Assembly (NCBI GenBank): GCA_903893085.1 | Contig: CAITKS010000084.1 | Location: forward strand, 1 to 15,285 | Direction: 5' to 3' | Length of the DNA stretch: 15,285 bases | Source of the DNA: an uncultured Actinomycetes bacterium | Lineage (GTDB): Bacteria > Actinomycetota > Actinomycetes > Nanopelagicales > Nanopelagicaceae | Shown: one piece after another, positions 1 to 4,966 of the stretch | Layout: each line of letters opens with the position of its first letter | Position numbering within the stretch: the first letter of the stretch is position 1 | Program-made: the position numbers and the translations under genes | The notes under the pieces: model-generated | The model's input: only the letters and a program-made list of their open reading frames with translations | What the model was told of the DNA's origin: nothing | Database searches by the model: none

Positions 1-130
1 TCATCATTGATATGAAATAGCGACGCTGGCGACCGGCTTGATCTCTGGTTAGGGAAGCAGGAGCACCTGTAATGTCATAGACATTTACAGGTTGTGACTT
101 ACCTTTTTTTCTGCCGAAAATAGAGGCCAT
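1..130 (-). CDS. DUF3099-like small membrane protein, 5' part only
   Basis: A minus-strand reading frame opens with ATG at 130-128 and stays open to the window edge, giving 43 residues. They include a basic start (MASIFGRKKGKS), then ITGAPASLTRDQAGRQRRYFISMM. The stretch ITGAP, a Ser-Leu-x-x-Asp-Gln run, then RQRRYFISM matches my memory of the conserved N-terminus of actinobacterial DUF3099 proteins. In those, a basic cytoplasmic segment leads directly into two membrane helices with a conserved IRTVCF stretch. The helices would lie outside the window, so membrane location is inferred. The function of DUF3099 is unknown. The gene diverges from fabG with an 81-nt gap. There is no convincing Shine-Dalgarno before the ATG. 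An AATAGT hexamer on the minus strand (144-139) ends 8 nt upstream, so a near-leaderless message is possible. The family call rests on a short segment. Confidence 0.6.
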   Translation of the reverse strand, partial: MASIFGRKKGKSQPVNVYDITGAPASLTRDQAGRQRRYFISMM

Positions 131-211
131 GGCGCAAGACTATTGGGAGAAAAGCAGGCGCGCGAGCCGAAAGGGGAAGTTACGCATAGGTAGCAGGGTA
201 AGTTTTGTCAT
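131..211. promoter_or_regulatory. Divergent intergenic region between DUF3099-like gene and fabG
   Basis: These 81 nt must hold the 5' signals of both divergent genes. Toward fabG, TAAGTT at 199-204 fits the loose actinobacterial -10 pattern TAnnnT and ends 7 nt before the ATG, which would give an almost leaderless transcript. Toward the minus-strand gene, AATAGT (144-139) lies 8 nt before its ATG. I see no good -35 hexamer for either, and no operator-like palindrome. Weak evidence. Confidence 0.3.
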
Positions 212-928
212 ATGTCAGATGAGAATTCTTCAGTCGCACTCGTCACCGGTGGAAATCGTGGAATCGGTTTAGCAATAGCGAAAGCGCTTGCTGATGCCGG
301 CCATAAAGTTGTTGTGACTTATCGAAGTGGCCATGCTCCCGATGGTTTTCTTGCAGTGCAAATGGATGTGACATCTACCGAGAGCGTTGATGCAGCATTT
401 GCGCAGATAGAAGAAAAATGGGGAACACCAGAAATTATTGTCGCAAATGCCGGCATAACAAAAGATGGTCTTGTAATGCGCATGAGTGATGCGGATTTTG
501 AAGATGTTATAAATGCAAATTTAACAGGCGCCTTTCGAGTTGCCAGACGGGCAACAAAAGGTTTACTAAAGCTAAAGCGAGGCCGTTTAATTTTCATCGG
601 TTCTGTCGTTGGGGGAGTCGGCGCTGCTGGTCAGGTTAACTACGCGGCAAGCAAATCTGCCTTGTTAGGGATGGCTCGTTCTTTCGCTCGCGAATTAGGA
701 TCACGTGGTATCACTGCAAATGTTATCGCGCCAGGTTTTGTCGAGACAGATATGACTTCATCTTTAGATGAAAAGCGCAGAGATGAGATAGCGAAGTCAG
801 TTCCATTGGGAAGATTCTCTAGCGCGCAAGAGATTGCAGGCGTTGTAAAGTTTGTAGCTTCTCACGAGGCAAGTTATATAACTGGAGCTCTTATTCCAGT
901 TGATGGTGGATTAGGAATGGGGCACTGA
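212..928 (+). CDS. fabG: 3-oxoacyl-[acyl-carrier-protein] reductase FabG
   Basis: A 238-residue classical short-chain dehydrogenase. FabG reduces 3-oxoacyl-ACP to 3-hydroxyacyl-ACP with NADPH in the cytosolic fatty-acid synthase II cycle. Visible motifs are the Rossmann nucleotide loop TGGNRGIG (12-19), NAG (79-81), the active-site Asn of NANLTG (Asn103), Ser131 in IGSVVGG, and the YxxxK pair Tyr144/Lys148 in YAASK. The PGFVETDM segment (about 173-180) and the C-terminal PVDGG are also typical. Length is normal for FabG (about 240). The ATG at 212 has only a weak AGGG about 15 nt upstream, so initiation may be leaderless or SD-poor. fabI follows after 2 nt, the same pairing as mycobacterial fabG1-inhA, which supports FabG over other SDR reductases. 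Confidence 0.93.
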   Translation: MSDENSSVALVTGGNRGIGLAIAKALADAGHKVVVTYRSGHAPDGFLAVQMDVTSTESVDAAFAQIEEKWGTPEIIVANAGITKDGLVMRMSDADFEDVINANLTGAFRVARRATKGLLKLKRGRLIFIGSVVGGVGAAGQVNYAASKSALLGMARSFARELGSRGITANVIAPGFVETDMTSSLDEKRRDEIAKSVPLGRFSSAQEIAGVVKFVASHEASYITGALIPVDGGLGMGH

Positions 929-930
929 CT

Positions 931-1698
931 ATGGGGATATTACAAGGCAAGAATATTTTGGTAACCGGTGTACTAACCGATGGTTCGATCGCTTTTCATA
1001 TCGCAAAGATTGCCCAAGAAGAAGGTGCGACGGTACTTCTCTCCTCTTATGGTCGCGTCATGAGTTTGACCACGCGAATTTCAGGACGACTTCCAAATCC
1101 CGCACCAGTTATCGAGCTCGATGTTACAAATCAGGAGCACTTAGATGCGCTGGCAGATCGCGTTAAAGAACATGTACCTCATCTAGACGGTGTTGTGCAT
1201 TCCATTGGTTTCGCACCAGAGGCGGCCCTTGGTGGTAACTTCCTAAATACCGCCTGGGAAGATGTCGCAACAGCGGTTCATGTGTCTGCATATTCTTTAA
1301 AGTCTTTAACTATGGCAACACGTTCTTTATTTAACGGTGGTGGCTCTGTAGTTGGTTTGGACTTCGATGCCACGGTGGCTTGGCCAAAATATGACTGGAT
1401 GGGCGTTGCTAAAGCGGCTTTGGAATCAACATCTAGATATCTGGCACGTGATTTAGGCGCCGAAAATATTCGCGTAAATCTTGTCGCAGCTGGTCCAATT
1501 CGCACCATGGCTGCGAAATCAATTCCTGGCTTTGATGAATTTGAGAAGGTGTGGAATGAGCGATCTCCGCTGGAATGGGATGTCACCAATCCGGTGCCCG
1601 CGGCGCAGGCCGTGGTTGCCCTGCTTTCTGACTGGTTTCCAAAAACTACCGCTGAAATCATCCACGTAGACGGCGGTTTGCACGCGATGGGTGCCTAA
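931..1698 (+). CDS. fabI: Enoyl-[acyl-carrier-protein] reductase FabI / InhA type
   Basis: A 255-residue NADH-dependent enoyl-ACP reductase that completes each elongation round of fatty-acid synthesis by reducing trans-2-enoyl-ACP. It begins MGILQGKNILVTGVLTDGSI, the InhA/FabI nucleotide-binding start. HSIGF (90-94) matches the InhA segment carrying Ser94. GLDFDATVAW (142-151) followed by the catalytic pair Tyr154 and Lys161 (YxxxxxxK) matches the InhA GMDFD...YNWMTVAK region closely. IHVDGG near the C-terminus is the usual ending. The similarity is closer to mycobacterial InhA than to E. coli FabI, as expected for an actinobacterium. There is no sign of mycolic-acid genes nearby, so an ordinary FabI role is likelier than a mycolate role. 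The ATG lies 2 nt after the fabG stop, so the two genes are surely co-transcribed. A GGA-rich stretch inside the fabG end can serve as ribosome binding site. Confidence 0.93.
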   Translation: MGILQGKNILVTGVLTDGSIAFHIAKIAQEEGATVLLSSYGRVMSLTTRISGRLPNPAPVIELDVTNQEHLDALADRVKEHVPHLDGVVHSIGFAPEAALGGNFLNTAWEDVATAVHVSAYSLKSLTMATRSLFNGGGSVVGLDFDATVAWPKYDWMGVAKAALESTSRYLARDLGAENIRVNLVAAGPIRTMAAKSIPGFDEFEKVWNERSPLEWDVTNPVPAAQAVVALLSDWFPKTTAEIIHVDGGLHAMGA

Positions 1699-1707
1699 AG
1701 GTAAAGT
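1678..1707 (+). promoter_or_regulatory. Possible promoter for infC operon
   Basis: TTGCAC at 1678-1683 and TAAAGT at 1702-1707 are 18 nt apart and overlap the end of fabI. Transcription would start near 1714 and give an infC leader of about 215 nt. The -10 is a weak match (TAnnnT), so this is a candidate only. Confidence 0.25.
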
Positions 1708-1928
1708 ATCTCTCAGACCAGTGGCAGTTCGAGCGCTACTGCAAGAGGAGCTCACCGCTCCCACCTTCTCGGCCCTAATAATTTACGAAAGTAAATTGGG
1801 AGCTGGCTGGTTTGTCGAAAGTTAACCGCCTCTCTGGCGAGTTTTGCTTTCCTTAGCGGTGCGCGATTTTTGCGATAGAACCGGCTACCTAAGTCAAACG
1901 ACAGTAGCAAACCAACTAAGGAGCACAA
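1699..1928 (+). promoter_or_regulatory. Structured untranslated leader of infC-rpmI-rplT
   Basis: These 230 nt hold no convincing ORF but several potential RNA stems. CAGTGGC 1719-1725 pairs with GCTACTG 1735-1741 (one G-U). AATTTAC 1780-1786 pairs with GTAAATT 1791-1797 around a GAAA tetraloop, enclosed by GCTCCC 1757-1762 with GGGAGC 1798-1803. CGCC 1827-1830 pairs with GGCG 1836-1839, followed by a T-rich stretch. That stem competes with ACCGC 1825-1829 / GCGGT 1856-1860. GCTAC 1884-1888 pairs with GTAGC 1904-1908, just before the ribosome binding site. TGGTTTG 1808-1814 can also pair long-range with CAAACCA 1908-1914, ending 3 nt before the Shine-Dalgarno. In other bacteria this operon is autoregulated by L20 or IF3 through leader or inter-gene RNA structure. 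That role here is inference. Confidence 0.45.
1918..1923 (+). promoter_or_regulatory. Ribosome binding site that fixes the infC AUC start
   Basis: AAGGAG is followed by a 5-nt spacer (CACAA) and then ATC at 1929. An in-frame TAA at 1917-1919 lies immediately upstream. Between that stop and the conserved RINDRIR residues there is no ATG, GTG or TTG codon. The position of this site therefore selects ATC as the initiation codon. Confidence 0.85.
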
Positions 1929-2519
1929 ATCACAACTGAACCGCGCATTAATGACCGTATCCGCACACCTCAAATTCGTCTCATCGGACATACCGGAGAT
2001 CAAGTTGGAGTTGTAGATATCGACACAGCGCTACAGATGGCAGATGAAGTCGGTTTAGATCTCGTAGAGATCGCACCTGATGCCACTCCACCTGTATGCA
2101 AAATCATGGACTTCGGCAAGTACAAGTATGAAGTTGCCCAAAAAGCCCGTGAAGCTCGTCAGAACCAGACCCACATTGTGGTTAAGGAAGTGCGATTGAC
2201 ACCAAAGATTGAAAATCATGATTACGAAACTAAACGTAACGCAATCGTGAAATTCCTAAAGGGTGGCGACAAGGTAAAGATCACGATGAAGTTCCGCGGA
2301 CGCGAACAAACTCGCCCCGAACTTGGTTTCAAACTTTTACAGCGTCTAGCAGATGATGTACAAGAAGTTGCTTTCGTTGAATTCGCCCCAAAGCAAGAGG
2401 GACGAAATATGACAATGGTGCTCGGTCCGACGAAGAAGAAAACTGAAGCGGTAGCAGAGCAGAAAGCAGCGCGAGCTGCAAAAGAAAAGGCTGCACTAGA
2501 GGCAGTAGAAGAAAAGTAA
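1929..2519 (+). CDS. infC: Translation initiation factor IF-3, AUC start codon
   Basis: IF-3 binds the 30S subunit, keeps it apart from 50S, and proofreads the start codon and initiator tRNA. The protein is 196 residues from ATC 1929. It opens [19 protein letters not shown], the conserved N-terminal domain start. A basic linker rich in Lys, Arg and Ala follows (about 75-90, [17 protein letters not shown]). The C-terminal domain includes [18 protein letters not shown] and MKFRGRE. The tail from about residue 175 is Lys/Ala/Glu-rich, as in many actinobacteria. An ATG-based call at 2037 would delete about 36 conserved residues, so it is wrong. Non-canonical AUU or AUC starts on infC are known in other bacteria and allow IF-3 to repress its own translation. 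That autoregulation is likely here but inferred. rpmI and rplT follow in the same operon. Confidence 0.95.
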   Translation: MTTEPRINDRIRTPQIRLIGHTGDQVGVVDIDTALQMADEVGLDLVEIAPDATPPVCKIMDFGKYKYEVAQKAREARQNQTHIVVKEVRLTPKIENHDYETKRNAIVKFLKGGDKVKITMKFRGREQTRPELGFKLLQRLADDVQEVAFVEFAPKQEGRNMTMVLGPTKKKTEAVAEQKAARAAKEKAALEAVEEK

Positions 2520-2553
2520 TTTTTACTAAACGACGAAGTACAGGAGAGAAACA

Positions 2554-2751
2554 ATGCCAAAGATGAAGACCCACAGTGGCGCGAAGAAGACTTTTCGCGT
2601 TACAGGATCAGGAAAGATCATGCACGAGCGTGCCGGCAAGCGCCACCTTTTGGAGCGCAAGTCATCTCGCGTCACTCGTCGTTTGAGTACTGAGCAGTCA
2701 GCAAAGCCAACCGTAACCATGACAGCCAAGCGCATGCTTGGTCTTAAGTAA
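2554..2751 (+). CDS. rpmI: 50S ribosomal protein L35
   Basis: A 65-residue, strongly basic protein of normal L35 length, opening [22 protein letters not shown]. The stretch [13 protein letters not shown] and the C-terminal end KRMLGLK are family features. L35 is a late-assembly protein of the large ribosomal subunit. A strong ribosome binding site (AGGAGAG, 2542-2548) lies 5 nt before the ATG. It sits between infC and rplT, the near-universal bacterial order. No inter-gene terminator is visible, so the three genes are read as one message. Confidence 0.97.
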   Translation: MPKMKTHSGAKKTFRVTGSGKIMHERAGKRHLLERKSSRVTRRLSTEQSAKPTVTMTAKRMLGLK

Positions 2752-2765
2752 GGAGTGTGAATTAA

Positions 2766-3125
2766 ATGAGAGTAAAACGTGGAGTTCACGCTGCTAAGAA
2801 GCGCCGCACAACCCTAGAACGTGCCAGCGGATATCGCGGACAACGTTCGCGTCTTTTCACAAAGGCGAAAGAACAAGTTACGCACTCAATGGTCTATGCG
2901 TTCAATGACCGCAAAGATAAAAAAGGTGATTTCCGTCAGCTTTGGATTCAACGTATTAATGCCGCAGCACGCGAAAATGGCATGACATACAACCGTTTCA
3001 TCCAAGGCCTTAAGGCTGCTGGAGTAGAAGTCGATCGTCGTGTTCTATCTGACATCGCAACTAATGATCCAGCAACATTTAAGACTCTTGTTGACGTTGC
3101 ACGCAAAAATCTCGTAAGCGCTTAA
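2766..3125 (+). CDS. rplT: 50S ribosomal protein L20
   Basis: A 119-residue basic protein of normal L20 length. It opens [20 protein letters not shown] and carries the long N-terminal basic helix that reaches into 23S r[19 protein letters not shown], the conserved globular-domain segment, lies at about 59-74. L20 is essential early in 50S assembly, and in E. coli and Bacillus it represses its own operon by binding mRNA that mimics its rRNA site. The ribosome binding site AAGGAG (2750-2755) overlaps the rpmI stop codon and sits 10 nt before the ATG, suggesting coupling to rpmI translation. Confidence 0.97.
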   Translation: MRVKRGVHAAKKRRTTLERASGYRGQRSRLFTKAKEQVTHSMVYAFNDRKDKKGDFRQLWIQRINAAARENGMTYNRFIQGLKAAGVEVDRRVLSDIATNDPATFKTLVDVARKNLVSA

Positions 3126-3133
3126 TTAACCAG

Positions 3134-3913
3134 ATGATTGAGAGCCTTCACTCGCCGCATATTGCGCGGGTGAAGGCTCTTATCTCATCCCGAGGAAATA
3201 AAGAACGTGGCCAGCATGGCGAATTTATAGCTGAAGGCCTGCAATGTGCTCGTGAAGCCTTAGCCGCAACATCTGGCCCAAAGGTGAAAAATATTTACTT
3301 GACTGAAAGCGGCTTCTCCCGCTTGGAATCTGCAGGTTTAGATACCGCAGATATAGAAACGATTTTAGTAAGCGAACCAGTTATGGCTGCGATGTCTTCC
3401 ACGATTACGCCGCAGGGAATTCTTAGCGTATGTGAAATTGGAATAAACGATTTTTCAGAGCTTAAACTCTCTGGCAAATCCAAATTGATTTATCTCCACG
3501 AGATTCAAGATCCGGGCAATGCCGGCACAATATTGCGAAGTGCCGATGCGATGGGGATTGATGCAGTTATCACTTCACCAGGTAGCGTCGATATGTATTC
3601 GCCAAAGGTAGTTCGAGCAACGGCTGGCTCACTCTGGCATGTACCGCTTTATTCGGGTGTCACCCTCGCAACTATTTCATCACAATTTCCAGCGTTGACG
3701 AAGTTAGCCCTTTCTGCAAATGGTGAAACAAGTCTTACTGAACTAAAAAATCTCGGCGATTGTTTAGCGATATTTGGTAATGAGGCACGTGGAATCGACA
3801 CTCTTGTAGATGGAGATGTTACGAAGGTGAATATTCCAATGAAGGGAAATGCCGAAAGTCTCAATCTCTCCGCTGCGGCATCGATCGTCATGTTTTATCT
3901 AGCCGCTCTATAA
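3134..3913 (+). CDS. TrmH/SpoU-family RNA 2'-O-ribose methyltransferase
   Basis: A 259-residue SPOUT-class methyltransferase that transfers methyl from S-adenosylmethionine to a ribose 2'-OH in rRNA or tRNA. The three SpoU motifs are present. DPGNAGTILRSADAMG (126-141) carries the RNA-binding/catalytic Arg135 and Asn129. FGNEARGI (214-221) and IPMKGNAESLNLSAA (234-248) form the SAM-binding trefoil knot. The N-terminal domain (about 1-105, with ARVKALISSRG and FIAEG) is the substrate-binding SpoU_sub_bind type seen in RlmB/TsnR-like enzymes. The exact target nucleotide cannot be told from sequence. The gene sits 8 nt after rplT and before pheS, a common actinobacterial arrangement. There is no Shine-Dalgarno, so translation probably depends on ribosomes finishing rplT. 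A strong hairpin occupies codons 3-16. Confidence 0.9.
   Translation: MIESLHSPHIARVKALISSRGNKERGQHGEFIAEGLQCAREALAATSGPKVKNIYLTESGFSRLESAGLDTADIETILVSEPVMAAMSSTITPQGILSVCEIGINDFSELKLSGKSKLIYLHEIQDPGNAGTILRSADAMGIDAVITSPGSVDMYSPKVVRATAGSLWHVPLYSGVTLATISSQFPALTKLALSANGETSLTELKNLGDCLAIFGNEARGIDTLVDGDVTKVNIPMKGNAESLNLSAAASIVMFYLAAL
3141..3180 (+). repeat. Long perfect inverted repeat inside the start of the methyltransferase gene
   Basis: AGAGCCTTCAC (3141-3151) and GTGAAGGCTCT (3170-3180) are perfectly complementary over 11 bp. Four more pairs (3152-3155 with 3166-3169, one G-U) extend the stem, and three more close a small loop after one bulged C. The stem starts 5 nt after the ATG, and GAT 3136-3138 can pair with ATC 3182-3184, drawing in the last base of the start codon. 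Only a poor T stretch follows (TATCTC), so a full intrinsic terminator is doubtful. The sequence clearly shows the hairpin; its role is unproven. Confidence 0.8.
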
Positions 3914-3946
3914 CCAAATATCCCGCATCTCGGAATGGTCACAGGT

Positions 3947-3952
3947 TAGAAT
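3947..3952 (+). promoter_or_regulatory. pheS -10 element, predicted leaderless transcript
   Basis: TAGAAT matches 5 of 6 bases of the -10 consensus and ends 6 nt before the pheS ATG at 3959. The predicted transcription start therefore falls on, or within a base of, the A of the start codon. No Shine-Dalgarno lies at a useful distance and no clear -35 is seen. The same 6-nt spacing occurs at argC in this window. The 45-nt gap after the methyltransferase also fits an independent pheST promoter. Confidence 0.55.
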
Positions 3953-3958
3953 TCCAGC

Positions 3959-4966
3959 ATGAATCCGGCAGATGTTGACGCGTGGCTCAAGAGCGCTGAT
4001 AAAGACTTCGCTGCAGCGACCGATCTGGATTCTCTAAAGATTGCCCGTCTTGCCCATTTGGGAGATAAAGCACCTATTTCTCTAGCAAGTCGTTCGCTAG
4101 GAACACTGCCGCCAGATGAAAAAGCATCTGCGGGAAAAATAATTGGAGAAGCTAAAGCTGCTATCTCGGCAGCGCTGCAAAAGGCTACGGATAAACTCGA
4201 AGCTGAGCGTGATGCCAAGGTCTTACTGGAAGAAGTTGTCGATATCACCTTGCCGGTAAAGCGATCTCATCGAGGTGGTTTACACCCTATTTCAATTATT
4301 AAAAATGAGATTAGTGATTTTTTCATTGAACAAGGTTATGCAGTTGAAGAAGGCCCTGAACTTGAATCAGGTTGGCTTAACTTCGATGCGCTAAATATTC
4401 CGCCAGATCACCCGGCTCGGACGATGCAGGATACGTTTTATATAGAACCTGTTGATTCAGGAATGGTCTTGCGCACCCAAACATCACCTGTGCAGATCCG
4501 TTCAATGTTGGAGCAAGAACCTCCGATCTACATGATCTGTCCAGGACGCACATTCAGAGCGGACGAGCTCGATGCAACGCACAGTCCGGTCTTTCATCAA
4601 GTTGAGGGATTGGTAGTTGATAAGGGCATAACCATGGCCCACTTAAAAGGAACTCTCGATAATTTTGCGCAAGCGATGTTTGGACCAGATGTGACCACAC
4701 GTCTTCGACCATCATTCTTCCCGTTCACCGAGCCAAGTGCTGAAGTAGATATCTACTTCAATGGTCGTTGGATCGAATGGGGTGGATGTGGCATGGTCAA
4801 TCCAAAAGTTCTCACAACATGCGGAATTGATACCGAGGTCTATAGCGGATTTGCTTTTGGTATGGGTCTTGAACGAACTCTAATGGTGCGCCACAACATC
4901 ACAGATATGCACGACATTGTTGAAGGAGATCTGCGTTTTACTCGTCAATTCGGGGTTGGTCTGTAA
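3959..4966 (+). CDS. pheS: Phenylalanine-tRNA ligase alpha subunit
   Basis: A 335-residue catalytic alpha chain of the alpha2-beta2 phenylalanyl-tRNA synthetase, a cytosolic class II enzyme that charges tRNA-Phe. The N-terminal part (about 1-90) is the helical, coiled-coil tRNA-binding arm rich in Ala, Lys and Glu. The catalytic core starts near HPISIIKNEI (about 108). Motif 2 is CPGRTFRADELDATHSPVFH, followed by QVEG. The segment WIEWGGCGMVNPKVL and motif 3, FAFGMGLERTLMVRHNI, complete the active site. Length is normal. The ATG at 3959 fits both the family N-terminus and the predicted leaderless start. pheT begins on the very next base after the stop, so the subunits are translated from one message in matched amounts. 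Confidence 0.96.
   Translation: MNPADVDAWLKSADKDFAAATDLDSLKIARLAHLGDKAPISLASRSLGTLPPDEKASAGKIIGEAKAAISAALQKATDKLEAERDAKVLLEEVVDITLPVKRSHRGGLHPISIIKNEISDFFIEQGYAVEEGPELESGWLNFDALNIPPDHPARTMQDTFYIEPVDSGMVLRTQTSPVQIRSMLEQEPPIYMICPGRTFRADELDATHSPVFHQVEGLVVDKGITMAHLKGTLDNFAQAMFGPDVTTRLRPSFFPFTEPSAEVDIYFNGRWIEWGGCGMVNPKVLTTCGIDTEVYSGFAFGMGLERTLMVRHNITDMHDIVEGDLRFTRQFGVGL

Noticed and set aside
1752..2003. 83-codon minus-strand frame across the infC leader
   Set aside because: It overlaps the infC ribosome binding site and first codons, has no recognisable domain, and the region is better explained as a structured leader.
2037..2039. ATG at 2037 as the start of infC
   Set aside because: The same frame upstream encodes [19 protein letters not shown], the conserved IF-3 N-terminus, preceded by AAGGAG at correct spacing to ATC 1929. 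Starting at 2037 would remove half of the N-terminal domain.
3141..3185. Hairpin called as a full rho-independent terminator of the L20 operon
   Set aside because: The stem is strong but the following bases (TATCTCATCC) are not a T tract, and the stem lies within conserved coding sequence. It is kept as a repeat of unproven role.
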